From assembly GCA_032622095.1 (NCBI GenBank), contig CP136063.1:269755426-269819425 (forward strand): DNA of 64,000 bases, read 5' to 3'. Numbering within the stretch: position 1 is the stretch's first letter; the number at the start of each line of letters is the position of its first letter. The stretch is from Siphonodentalium dalli. Its lineage: Eukaryota; Mollusca; Scaphopoda; Gadilida; Siphonodentaliidae. Under the pieces are notes generated by a model, which saw only the letters and a list, made by a program, of their open reading frames with translations, did no database searches and was not told the DNA's origin. Shown here in pieces: positions 11,611 through 21,398 of the stretch. The translations under genes and the position numbers were made by a program.

Positions 11611-12335
11611 TTAAAAACAAGAGATGGACTGTCGTCCGTTGCATACTCCCTTGTTACATACCGCCTAGTGTAGGTATATCTATAAAATATGACTGCTATT
11701 CTCAGACAGATGGACCCAAAATTCAGCCTTTTCATATAAACAAAGATGAATAACTATAGAACAAAAAAACAAAACAAGACAAATAGTTGATTGTGCCATT
11801 AAATGTCATCATAATGGTGAACATCCATACCAAATTTAATTGAGATCCGAGCACTACTGTTCAATTTATGACACGAACAGGCACCAGACGGACCAACAAT
11901 CCAACATTTCCAGATAATCAAAAATGAATAACTCTAGAATGGAAAATCTGAACAAAACGATGAAACCCTCTATTTAATGTCCTCATAGTTGTGAACATCC
12001 ATACCAAATTTCATTGAGATCCCATCAAAACTGTTGAAGTTACAACATGAACTGACACCAGTCATACCATGCAAAAGCCAACATTTCCAGATAAACAAAG
12101 ATGAATAACTCTAGAATGGAAAATCGGAACAAAACGATGGAACCCTCTATTTAATGTCCTCATTGTAGTGAACATCCATACCTAATTTCATTGAGATCGG
12201 AGTACTACTGTTCAAGTTATGACATGAACAGACATCGGACGGTCGTACGTACGGTCGCGCACACAGACGCTTGTGCGGACGGATAGGTGCAAAACAGCAT
12301 AACCCACTTTTTAAAGGGGGTATAATTAACGCCCG
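11610..12335 (+). repeat. three-copy ~175-bp tandem repeat with GACGG-rich tail
   Basis: The block acatccatacc recurs at 11821, 11995 and 12172, a period of 174-177 bp. Each copy also carries agatgaataactctagaa-type and ctctatttaatgtcctcat-type blocks and a caaatttcattgagatc-like segment. The array ends in a tail of catcggacggtcgtacg type and a weak hairpin (cccactttttaaaggggg, 12303-12320). The design, short tandem monomers followed by a GACGG tail and a hairpin, parallels the left end of the giant satellite at 23.6-23.7 kb, though the monomer sequence differs. Confidence 0.65.
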
Positions 12336-12941
12336 CATCACTAAAAGTCCGCTTCATGGCTCCATCAAAACTTTTTATCGCAATCTCAAAATAAATAAAA
12401 AAGCCTCCCTCAATACGCTAGTGATAGGGACTTATTTTTCGTTCACCGGTCACATTTTTAAGAACACCGGTTATATTTACTTCCGGTAAAAAGCACGTGG
12501 TCTGATATTTTATCGTCTGTCCATTTTTTTCAATTTTGGACAAATACAGTGGAAAAAATGAGTCTGTTTATGTGTGCATTACGTCAGGGATCACAGTTAT
12601 ACCGTTGAGTGTATATGGAGGATTAACCGAAGGAACATCATTCTGTTGGTTGGTGAACTATTTGCGACAATGCAATGCAATAAATCTGATGATTTTGGGG
12701 AAATCCGGAAAATTCAAAACGATTTGAAATACATTAAACCGAATGCAAAATCGGAGACTCGAATAGTTTCAATGGGCAAAAAGTGTTTCCTGGTGCCAAA
12801 ATAGGTGATCTAATAGAAAAATAAAAATGAAGTTATTCACAAATACTTTCTTCTTCTTGTCAATCTTTGAAGTACGTTCCTCCCAATCATTGAAATTGAA
12901 TTCAACCAATCTATCAGAACTGTCACTTTGACAGCACATGC
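12336..12941. other. non-coding spacer with one weak open frame
   Basis: A + strand frame from 12574 to 12804 (76 codons, GTG as first codon) ends in GKKCFLVPK. It has no family resemblance that I can name and no flanking splice signals that I trust. Otherwise nothing is seen. Confidence 0.3.
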
Positions 12942-13129
12942 ACATACCTTTTCAAAATAAGTGTCCCTTTTAAAGCGGTTCTCAGGAGTTAACAACGCGG
13001 TTGTACATTCAACACAACGCGGTCGTTGCGTTGATAACGCATTGTTGGTACGTTACGACCGCGTTGAAGTTTAACACAGAGCGCGTTTATGTTAAATGCG
13101 TTGCGTCAAGGATCATCGCAACACGCAAA

Positions 13130-14086
13130 GATTAAAATCACCGCGCCGAAATATATACAGACGAAGAGTCATGTAAGTAGTTTTTTAACCATTACATTTT
13201 TTGTTTTAAATATAATTTACGATCACATATGACTAATTTAGTGTCATTTTCCCACTCTCTGAAAACAGAAAATCACATATCTACGCATTCGATCGTTCCA
13301 AATCGGGCAATTTATTTGCAGCTTTTGACGGGTGTTAGGCTTTTTATAATATATACAGGTACAATGAACACGTGTATCACATAAAGCGGTCGTGCGGTTT
13401 TGTTTCCCAATGTATGGAGTAAAACACCACGCACGAATATATTGCTATAAATTTCCGCTACATAACTGTTGGGATATATGCACTTGTCGATCATTGCAAA
13501 CAGAACGATGAATACATTTAATAGGCTTAGTAGCAGTAAATAAACCACAATTGACTAAATAACTTCGTCTAGTATTATATTCATTTCCCGGGCTGTTTTT
13601 TTGGCCCAGCCCGCATCTGTTCTTATATATGCCGATTTCTCAAATACTAATAAATATTTTCTGATAAATAGTTTTTTGAACATGTGGGACAGATAATAGA
13701 ATTAAAAAACAATGGGAGGTGGTGTGTTTAGTTCTTTATACAGGATTTTATTATTGCGTTGGAGTTGTATGTAGTTTGTGTCATATTTTGAATTGAATTT
13801 GAAGATTCTCTCTCTCATTGGCTTACCTGTTGTCGCGTGTATTCTGCAAAATTTTGTTGAAAAATCGCTTTCCAAATATTTTAGCTTGTTTAATATGTAC
13901 GTACATTCATTGCGTTTGGAAGCTTTGGGATTCACAGAAGACACGTCCCTATTTGAGTTCATTGACACCGCTGTGAATCATTCGCGGTAGGCTTTTGATC
14001 CGCGGCCTGTCAGTGAAAATGGCATATCATTGGTTACCACGTCAGAGCGCTGCGTGTTTTGCAGGTGTTGAAGAACACATGGATAA
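13130..14086. other. interior of the TIR element, no recognised gene
   Basis: Two minus-strand frames are present, 13312-13548 (78 codons, hydrophobic) and 13702-13968 (88 codons, Lys/Asn-rich). Neither resembles a transposase or any other domain I know. Treated as non-coding interior. Confidence 0.35.
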
Positions 14087-14090
14087 TTAA

Positions 14091-14548
14091 AGGTACTCAA
14101 TCCGATTAAGCACCCATAAATTACTATTTATTTGGCTTCAGTGGTTAAAAATATTTGATTCGAGTCGAGGAACACATCCATCAAAGCTCAGAGTTGTTAA
14201 ATATTGATTTTTGAAGTTTGTAATGTTTTCGAGATGTGTACTAATAATTGCCCCTAAATTTAAAATTTTCTCGAGACGTGTACTATTAATTTCAACAGGA
14301 GCTCTTATTCAAACAGACGGGGATGGATAACTCTAACATCAAGTGTATTAATAACGTAATTTTGAGTGAGAACATCTTTTTGATGGCGTGTTTCTGGGCC
14401 AGAAACAATAGAAATAAAAAAACTTCAAACATTAATATCTGATAACTCTGAGCGTTGATAAGTAGGTTCCTCGACTCAAATCAATTATTTGTTATCCCCG
14501 AAGCCAAAGAAATAGTAATTTATGAGGGCCTGATCGGATTGAGTACCT
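14091..14548. mobile_element. palindromic MITE with TTAA flanks, copy A (458 bp)
   Basis: The terminal 16 bp, aggtactcaatccgat, is perfectly inverted at the right end. The arms continue as diverged inverted repeats for about 130 bp, sharing blocks such as cataaattac and ttcctcgact. TTAA lies immediately outside on both sides (14087-14090 and 14549-14552). TTAA target duplications are known for piggyBac and Kolobok elements; assignment to either is inference. The element is nested inside the larger 12942-15138 element. Copy B lies at 19239-19688. Confidence 0.8.
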
Positions 14549-15138
14549 TTAATATTTTAAAATTATTTACATCACTGTAGATCTGTCATCGAGTTTTTCA
14601 TATCCTCACAACGATTTCAAATGACATCGGATCCTTGGCGTACAGATAATCAACCTTTACTCGGATGTGACGCTGAATATTAAATATTCAAAAACGCATG
14701 CACATGTATATTGCAACGTGAACTCAACAGCGTTTTGGTTGTTAGAAATCTCAATTGCATCTCTATTAATTCGTGCAGCACGATCAATGCGATCTACATT
14801 TATTTATTAGCTTTTTCCAGAAAAATTCTAATGAAAATGTAAAACATTTAACACCAATCGATCATTTTATCCATACCTCCCACCATGCCAAAATAACATT
14901 GTATTATGTTGGCAACGTTCCGTTTCGTTGACGGTTATCTCAACCGCGTTTGTTGCGTTTACAGTCATGCCGACCGCGCTATGTTGCATTGACGGTTACC
15001 TCGACCGCATTGAGGAAAATCACAACTGCATTGGGCTAACGTTACGACCGCGTTCCGTTAACACGAGAATCGCGTTGATGGTCAATTCTCAACGCGGTTC
15101 CAACGTTTGAGAGGGACACTTATTTTGAGAAGGTATGT

Positions 15139-15599
15139 ACCGACATCAGCAGCCATCAGTATAAAAGTATAATGATATAAACCGGTATATAGGATTCTTG
15201 TGGAACACTAGACAAATTACATCAGTGTCACTGAGAATTGTTCCTGATAGTGGATAGCCATGGGCATTGCAGTAAATAAATACATGTAGAGCAATTTAGG
15301 CACTGCTACATTTTAAACAGATTTCTCAGAATTCCTAATATAATTGTCAGAAGTTTTTTTGTAATTTGAGTGGTGTGTGTTTCTCTATACATGTATGTGT
15401 GGTTACATTGTACAGTTCTGTTATTTGGTGGGAGACATTGAGCGCTTCTGACTTTATAAACCATATCCCTCACACTATCATGAATAGAACCAGACAAAAC
15501 TCATGCTATGCCTTTCCTCAATATCCATTTAGAGCCATGCTTTTGGAATTGGGCAACATAGGTGTCAGAATATTCTCATGCATTGAGCTATACTATAAG
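15139..15599. other. non-coding spacer
   Basis: No gene is recognised. A 138-codon + frame starting at 15366 runs straight through the foldback at 15600-15735 and is therefore not credible. Confidence 0.4.
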
Positions 15600-15735
15600 T
15601 TACACGGCTTGTTGATGGGGGATACGGTGTGGTATGCCCCGGTAGATGCTCGTATCCCCCGAGGCGATAGCCGAGGGGGATACGAGAGTCGACCGGGGCA
15701 TACCACACCGTATCCCCCATCAACAAGCCGTGTAA
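15600..15735. repeat. near-perfect foldback, 61-bp arms, 14-bp loop
   Basis: The arms are 15600-15660 and 15675-15735. Reverse-complementing one matches the other at 58 of 61 positions, with the three mismatches clustered in a 6-bp stretch. The loop is gaggcgatagccga. The arms carry gggggatacgag and the block ggggcataccacaccg. The related motif ggggcatacgag recurs in every unit of the adjacent 88-bp satellite, and gggatacggcgtggtatgg recurs just beyond it at 17591-17609. Confidence 0.9.
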
Positions 15736-16056
15736 TGTATTTACCCCCGGTCAAAATTAACAAGATATTCCCACACACATAAAGCGCGGAAACGAGCCAC
15801 GAACAGTAACTCTATTTGATTAGACTGCTCATACGATGAATATATTTATATAGCTGTTTCCACAATTTGTCTATAAATACTTGCTGGCCTCGCTTACTTT
15901 TGGAATCTATATGTTAGACGATATAAAAGAGAGCAATACACTTCAAAAATAGTAATGGTAAATGAGTCAGACAACCTAAATAAATGAAGCAAGAGTAGCA
16001 AGATAACATCACACCAGGAATCAACGTGGCTTTGAAAGATGTACATTAGACCTTCA
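15736..16056. other. spacer between foldback and 88-bp satellite
   Basis: AT-rich and non-coding; nothing recognised. Confidence 0.4.
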
Positions 16057-16816
16057 AACTTTTGCCGGGTCATAAAAATTATACTAGGGGCATACGAGAT
16101 TGTTATGACCTTGTAAAATCTCTCTTCTCTATATGGCGACGACAATTTTTTGCGGGGTAATATAACTTTTACACGGGGCATACGAGAGTGTTATGACCCG
16201 TGTAAAATCTGTCTTCTCTATATATAGCGACGACAAGTTTTGCGGGATAATATCAGTTTTACACCGGGCATACGAGATTGTTATGACCTTGTAAAATATG
16301 TCTTCTCCATATAGCGACGACAATTTTTGCGGGGTAATATAAATTTTACACGGGGCATACGAGATTGTTATAACCCGTGTAAAATCTGTCTTCTCTATAT
16401 AGCGACGACAATTTTTGCGGGGTAATATCACTTTTACACGGGACATACGAGATTGTTATGACCCGTGTAAAATCTGTCTTCTCTATATAGCGACGACAAT
16501 TTTTGCGGGGTAATATCAGTTTTACACGGGGCATACGAGATTGTTATGACCCGTGTAAAATCTGTCTTCTCTATATATATATATATAGCGACGACAATTT
16601 TTGCGGGGTAATATCAGTTTTACACGGGGCATACGAGATAGTTATGAACCGTGTAAAATCTGTCTTCTTTATATAGCGACGCCAATTTTTGCGGGGTAAT
16701 ATCAATTTTACATGGGGCATACGAGATTGTTATGACCTTGTAAAATCTGTCTTCTCTATATAGCGACACGACAATTTTTGCGGGGTAATATCAGTTTTAC
16801 ACGGGGCATACAAGAT
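16057..16816 (+). repeat. ~88-bp satellite with hairpin-forming monomers, left block
   Basis: The landmark catacgag recurs at 16091, 16179, 16269, 16356, 16444, 16532, 16630 and 16718, with a variant at 16807, so the period is 87-90 bp. One unit is 98 bp because of a TA-repeat expansion near 16571-16588. Most monomers contain ttttacacgggg, then catacgag, then cccgtgtaaaa, an 11-bp stem around a ~19-nt loop. Some carry a weakened right arm (ccttgtaaaa). The block is interrupted at 16817 by a LINE fragment. Confidence 0.9.
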
Positions 16817-17124
16817 GTGAAAAACATAACCATTTGCGGAAGAGATTTTTCACTGAAATAGGAGTTCACCAACCAATTTTCGTAAACTTTGATGAAATAG
16901 AAAAGTTCATATTCCTCATGAAGGCTGAACACCCGAGCATATGCAATGATCTGTAACATGGTGCGGCAGTTTCCGCAAATAATTGAGAATATAGTGTTGA
17001 GTTACAAATACATGTTATATATATTTATATGAAATTGTCTTGACTTGTGTTTAAATTATCTGTATTATGACAACTGCCCCGCGTGGGTGTATTATGTCAA
17101 TAAAAATGTTAATGTTAATGTTAT
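16817..17124 (+). mobile_element. 5'-truncated LINE 3' end inserted into the satellite
   Basis: The first part, 16819-16956, encodes the last ~45 residues of a LINE ORF2-like C-terminus (pattern HLRKRFFTEIG, then EKFIFLMK, then a TAA at 16954). A ~150-bp 3' untranslated region follows, with a tail of repeated aatgtt units (about 17106-17123), the kind of microsatellite tail many non-LTR elements carry. Satellite sequence tacaagat (16809-16816) and tacgagat (17125-17132) flanks it, an 8-bp target-site duplication with one mismatch. The family is different from the 4.4-8.6 kb LINE as far as can be seen. Confidence 0.75.
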
Positions 17125-17541
17125 TACGAGATTGTTATGACCTTGTAAAATATGTCTTCTCTATATAGTGACGACAATTTTTGCGGGGTAATATCAGTTT
17201 TACACGGGGCATACGAGATTGTTATGACCCGTGTAAAATCTGTCTTCTCTATATAGCGACGACAATTTTTGCGGGGTAATATAACTTTTACACGGGGCAT
17301 ACGAGATTGTTATGACCTTGTAAAATCTGTCTTCTCTATATAGCGACGACAATTTTTGCGGGGTAATATAAGTTTTACACGGGGCATACGAGATTGTTAT
17401 GACCTTGTAAAATATATCTTCTCTATATAGCGACGACAATTTTTGCGGGGTAATATAAGTTTTACACGGGGCATACGAGATTGTTATGACCTTGTAAAAT
17501 CTGTCTTCTCTATATAGCGACGACAATTTTTGCGGGGTAAT
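17125..17541 (+). repeat. ~88-bp satellite, right block
   Basis: The monomers are the same as in the left block, with the catacgag landmark at 17210, 17298, 17385 and 17472, after the broken copy at 17125. The array ends in gcggggtaatacg at about 17541. Confidence 0.9.
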
Positions 17542-18050
17542 ACGAAATAAGTGTTTCCTGTTTAGTTAACATATATCGAACAAGAACACCGGGATACGGC
17601 GTGGTATGGCCATAGAAGACCAATGGTGCATAAGAAGGCTTACAATTCTACAGAGGGGATAAATGTCATTACACAGATACAAGTTGTATTACCTGGAATC
17701 ATGAAAAAAGATTTAATATTCGATTTTGAGTATGTTTTGAAAAATTTAAAATAAATAATAAATATAAAAAGACTCACTCCCTCCCTTATCAAAACATTTA
17801 GACATAATTGCTTGTGAACCCAGACTTGAATTTGTAATGGCCTTATATGTGTTTTATTATTATTTCTATCCAATTGTCATTAATTTCAACACAGTTGATG
17901 CCCCATTTAAAAATATATCATCTTGAGCTATATTGTACAGAGAAATGGGGAATCGGGGAGTCCATAAATATACACACAGTACCACTTTAAAGGGACATTC
18001 TGGCTATAAACACCTATTCCGGGCATCATACCCAAGTTTGGAGATAAAGT
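17542..18050. other. non-coding spacer
   Basis: It contains a partial match to the foldback arm at 17591-17609 and nothing else recognised. Confidence 0.4.
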
Positions 18051-18063
18051 GTCTAGTCATTTC

Positions 18064-18146
18064 ATGAGGTCCCCAGAGGGCAAATTTAGTGAAGCTGTCC
18101 CACAAAGCGGACCAGCGTCGCCAAACTCACCTTCTGGAGACCTCAT
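18064..18146. repeat. decayed 36-bp inverted repeat
   Basis: The arms 18064-18099 (starting atgaggtccccaga) and 18111-18146 match at about 25 of 36 positions. Most differences are transitions, suggesting an old palindrome decayed by substitution. It lies directly before the second AATGGGC tract. Confidence 0.5.
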
Positions 18147-18169
18147 TCTGCTTATGACCAGTTTTTCAT

Positions 18170-18660
18170 GCCCATCATATTTAATGGGCCTTATTCTGCC
18201 CCATGCACCAACCATTAAATATAGGCTGTATTTAATGTCCATCAATTTTGTGGGCACCCTGCCCCCAGAAATTTAATGGGCATCAAAATTGACCTCCCAA
18301 AAATAATGCCCATTATAATGACCCATTGTTAATGCCCATTATATTTAATGGGCCTTAATATGTAACCTTTCATTGGATTTTAAAGGGTTTTTAATTGCAA
18401 TTAAATACAGAATGTTGCCATTAATTTTTTAATGGCCTTTAGTTCCCGCCATCATTTAATGCCCATTACCCCAGTTAATTTAATGGCCATACACATACCC
18501 ATTAAAATAATTTAGCTTTAATGGCCGTTAACTTTCATATAATAATGGCAATTTAATGGCTGTGAAAGGTTACATATTAAGGGGGTATTTTAATGGGTTT
18601 ATAACGGGAAAATCATGGGTTTTTAATGGATTTGGTATACCATTAATGGGCCTTTAGTAG
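18170..18660. repeat. AATGGGC/GCCCATT-dense tract, copy 2, with 20-bp inverted repeat
   Basis: Blocks such as tttaatgggcc, taatgcccatta and ttaatggcc are dense in both orientations, as at 10296-10870. Within it, a perfect 20-bp inverted repeat, ccttaatatgtaacctttca, spans 18353-18372 and 18563-18582, enclosing about 190 bp of the same motif. Confidence 0.65.
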
Positions 18661-18685
18661 TAGTAGTATAGGTCTTAAAAACGTT

Positions 18686-18921
18686 TTAAGGTTTTGAACC
18701 GATTGAATACAGTCGAGATTCATGACGTGTTTTAAAAATAGTGTTTTGTGCGATAAAACGCCAATTCGAGCCTTTTGTGACGTCCGGGATGTTACCGTGC
18801 ACTTTGACCAGGCTGGTGTCTTCTTGTGATCCACCAATACTGATGACAGTCTGGGGGTCAACGGGTGCGTCCGTAACAACCGGTCGCAAGTCGTCATATA
18901 AGCTGTGTCGCAGCAAGTTCC
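18686..18921 (-). CDS. candidate terminal exon of an unidentified protein (minus strand)
   Basis: On the minus strand a pyrimidine-rich stretch ending tgtttattacag (AG at 18923-18922) leads into an open frame. After two bases completing a split codon, it runs about 77 codons from NLLRHSLYDDLRPVV to GSKP and a TAA at 18688-18686. The composition is more GC-rich and codon-like than the surroundings, with a plausible globular sequence (for example VISIGGSQEDTSLVKVHG and KGSNWRFIAQNTIF). I cannot name the family, and no upstream exon was found; upstream on this strand lies a transposon (19006-20688). It may be the last exon of a host gene or a captured or relic exon. An overlapping longer minus-strand frame is a shadow. 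Confidence 0.4.
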
Positions 18922-19042
18922 CTGTAATAAACAGTACACCGTATTCATCCCAGAGTATAAGTGGCCTAATTTGTCGCCTATGATGTTAGTGAATCCTACG
19001 AAAGCATGGAGCAGCCACATTAAAAAATAAATTCCACCCCTA

Positions 19043-19195
19043 GATCGGCGTAATTATGCCGATCATTGGCGTATATACGCCGATTTTTTTCGGTTACGCC
19101 GACTATCGGCGTTTATACGCCGACCATCAACGTAGTTACGCCGATTATCGGTGTATATACGCCGATCATCGGCGTAGTTACGCCGACTATTGTTT
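19043..19195. repeat. tandem palindromes, GGCGTATATACGCC type, left array
   Basis: About seven half-to-full palindromic units (for example ggcgtatatacgccgat, ggcgtttatacgccga and ggcgtagttacgccga) follow one another with a spacing of roughly 20-22 bp. Each unit is its own reverse complement or nearly so. Confidence 0.8.
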
Positions 19196-19238
19196 TATAG
19201 ATTTAGGGAGCCGAGACCTACCCTATCTTTTACATTAA

Positions 19239-19688
19239 AGGTACTCAATCCGATTCGATGGCCCCCATATAATCAGAAATCCAACAACAACTTTTTTTTT
19301 AAATGCCGCTTCAGTTATCAGAATTGAGTAACTGCCGAAAAAGAATGCCCTTCAACAGTCAACTATAGTATCAAAATTGCCCAGAACCAGTTATTTATCA
19401 ACATATTTGTTCCACGAAATTTTTGCCGGTTTGTCAAATATCTGACACAAAAAAGCAACTTGATTTTAGTTATCCATCTTTATCCGAAATTTGGTCCGAT
19501 ACCGTCTTCTCGTCGGCTGTTTACTGGACCATTTAAAAGTATCGGTGGGGAAAAATTATAGATTTCAAACATCGATATCTGATTACTCTGAGCTTTGATG
19601 GGTGGGTTCCTCGACTCGAATCAAATATGTTTTAACCCCGAAGTCAAGGAAATAGTAATTTGTGAGTGTTAATTCTGATTATGTATAT
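19239..19688. mobile_element. TTAA-flanked MITE, copy B (450 bp)
   Basis: It begins aggtactcaatccgatt, identical to copy A. Its right part (about 19561-19665) matches copy A's right arm, including ctgattactctgag and ttcctcgactcgaat. TTAA stands on both sides (19235-19238 and 19689-19692). The right terminal 16 bp are decayed relative to copy A. It is nested in the 19006-20688 element. Confidence 0.75.
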
Positions 19689-19718
19689 TTAAGGGCTAAT
19701 GGGTATAATATAGATTCA

Positions 19719-20490
19719 GTTATGCATATTAGCTTTTAATATTCCTTTGGAACCACATATCAGACATTTATTTAGTAGTTTGAGCACACATAGTGACTAA
19801 AAGGCAAAGGAATCAAGTTTCCCCGCATTACCCCACACCTGCCCTACTTCAAAATATGCATTTCTGATCTTTAATTTCTGAGAATAGTCCTACCTTGGTC
19901 ACTTGTGGCCAAACCTATTTAAAATGATGAGCTGCAATGAATGAAACCAAAACAGGGGTTTGGACTCAGATACATTCTTATCAGGGAGATGAAACAAGAA
20001 TTTCATAGATTTGGGAACCGAAACCTGCTTTTAAATTAATGGCTATGCGAATAATATATAATTATTTATGAACTCAGTTATTTGCTATTCGTTTAAAACC
20101 ACATCTCAGACAGTAAATGTCTTTAAAATTTTGAGCCTCATACAAAGTGACAAAAGGAAAGGAGACCAAGTTCCCCACATCTTACTGCACACATGCCATG
20201 TACCTCAAAATATGCATTTTCTGATTATTCATATGTATATTTTGAGATAGGACATGGTAAGATTAACTGCATAAATGATTATATATTATTCCCATATAGC
20301 CCTTAAGGTAAAGGCCAGAGTTTGGCTCCCAAATCTATAAAAAAAAATCAGGTTTTGTCAGTCTCCAAACCCCTGTTTTGATTTTATTCTTTGTATATCC
20401 TCATATTGAAATTGACCAAGGAGGAATACACCGTTCTCAGTTCACTAATGACCATAAATGCATATGTTTAGGTATACAGGAGTGGGTTAA
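19719..20490. repeat. direct and inverted duplications inside the TIR element
   Basis: A block starting cagttatgcatattag (19719-19872) recurs in diverged form at 20075-20225; both end in a block like caaaatatgcat with ctgat close behind. A block with aaaacaggggtttgga (about 19950) and atagatttgggaa (about 20006) recurs inverted at about 20310-20385. The interior is therefore a partly palindromic patchwork. Confidence 0.6.
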
Positions 20491-20544
20491 TGCAGATGTA
20501 ACCTGGTCTCCTTGCCGGTATTCACCCTGTATGTGACCATGGCC

Positions 20545-20650
20545 ATCGCTGTATATACGCCGATAGTCTGTATATACATGTATACGGCGCAACTACGGCG
20601 AGATCGGCCTATATACGCCGATGAACGGCGTATATCGATATACTCCGATC
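20545..20650. repeat. tandem palindromes, GGCGTATATACGCC type, right array
   Basis: The motif family is that of 19043-19195 in more decayed form (tatatacgccgat, gcctatatacgccgatga, acggcgtatatcgatata). It is placed symmetrically next to the right terminal repeat. Confidence 0.75.
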
Positions 20651-20777
20651 AAAGGGTGGAATTTATTTGTTTTATGTGGCGGCTCCATTCTTCAGTAATA
20701 TGATCGTACGTGACACGTAATGGAGCAACCACCAAGTTGATCATTAAGTTCAATGTTACAATAATTATAGGATGTTC

Positions 20778-21315
20778 CAGGGTACTTCATGTGCTACACC
20801 ACTCGGAGAAATGTCTGTGTCGTCACACAAATACCATGCTAGAACTTGGATTGATATATTCGTAATCGTATATAGTCACCAATAGCCGAGTTACCACCGT
20901 AGTAACGGACATTGCCCATATAGTGAACTATTCAAACCCAGCATTAAAATCATGGTTATGATCAGTCCAAACATATGAGTAAAGTTCGAACATAAGATAA
21001 TAATAGCTGAGAACCTGGTGTGAATTGAACTGTGGTGGGGCCTCAAGCATATCTACCCCTGCACGTCAGAAAAGAATTATGCCATGAAATGGCATAATTA
21101 GCTTGAGGATGGAAGTGAACCATCATCCCACAGCGAAATCAACCAGGCCTGTTGGGTTTGAATAGTTCACTAGATGGGCAATGTCAGGTACTACGGTAGT
21201 AACCCGGCTATTGGTGACTATATACGATTACGAATATATCAATTCAAGTTATAACATGGTATTTTAGTGTGATGACAGACATTTATCCGAGTGGTGTAGC
21301 ACATGTAGAACCCTG
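20778..21315. mobile_element. foldback element with 163-bp arms
   Basis: The left arm, 20778-20940 (starting cagggtacttcatgtgc), is the inverted counterpart of 21153-21315 (ending gcacatgtagaaccctg), at high but imperfect identity. The ~210-bp centre contains a perfect 11-bp-stem hairpin at 21075-21099 (aattatgccat, loop gaa). CAGGG termini recall hAT elements, but the 8-bp flanks do not match, so the family is open. Confidence 0.75.
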
Positions 21316-21398
21316 TATGCATATATACATATATATATCACAGCAGAAGTTTCCTTAGAATTAATGGATGGAAATGGAATGCCTTTAATATTTGTATT

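Larger units (their letters stand above)
12942..15138. mobile_element. TIR DNA element with CG-rich subterminal repeats (~2.2 kb)
   Basis: The ends are inverted repeats of about 29 bp with roughly three mismatches: the left begins acatacctttt caaaataag, and the right is its reverse complement ending aaggtatgt. Inside each end is a cluster of short motifs built on CGCGGT, GCGTTG and ACCGCG (about 12975-13115 and 14930-15100). A shared longer block, cgttacgaccgcgtt, stands in the same orientation in both clusters (near 13053 and 15041). Subterminal repeat clusters are typical binding sites of transposases in several cut-and-paste families. No clear target-site duplication is seen and no transposase is recognisable. 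A separate MITE (14091-14548) has inserted inside. Confidence 0.65.
19006..20688. mobile_element. TIR element with palindromic GGCGTATATACGCC arrays (~1.7 kb)
   Basis: The left end (19006 on; atggagcagccacatt, then aaataaattccaccc, then gatcgg) is inverted at the right end, closing with ggcggctccat at 20688, about 43 bp of similarity. Just inside each end lies a run of short palindromes made from GGCGTATATACGCCGAT variants (19043-19195 and 20545-20650). The interior holds MITE copy B (19239-19688) and a ~200-bp inverted repeat (about 19865-20080 against 20265-20490). No transposase is seen. Confidence 0.7.

Noticed and set aside
12574-12804. 76-codon + strand open frame
   Set aside because: It has no ATG at the start, no recognisable family and no splice signals; too weak to annotate as a gene.
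15366-15782. 138-codon + strand open frame
   Set aside because: It runs through both arms and the loop of the foldback at 15600-15735, so its second half is dictated by the palindrome.
20770-21323. 8-bp hAT target duplication around the 163-bp-arm foldback
   Set aside because: The flanks ggatgttc and tatgcata do not match well enough to be called a duplication.
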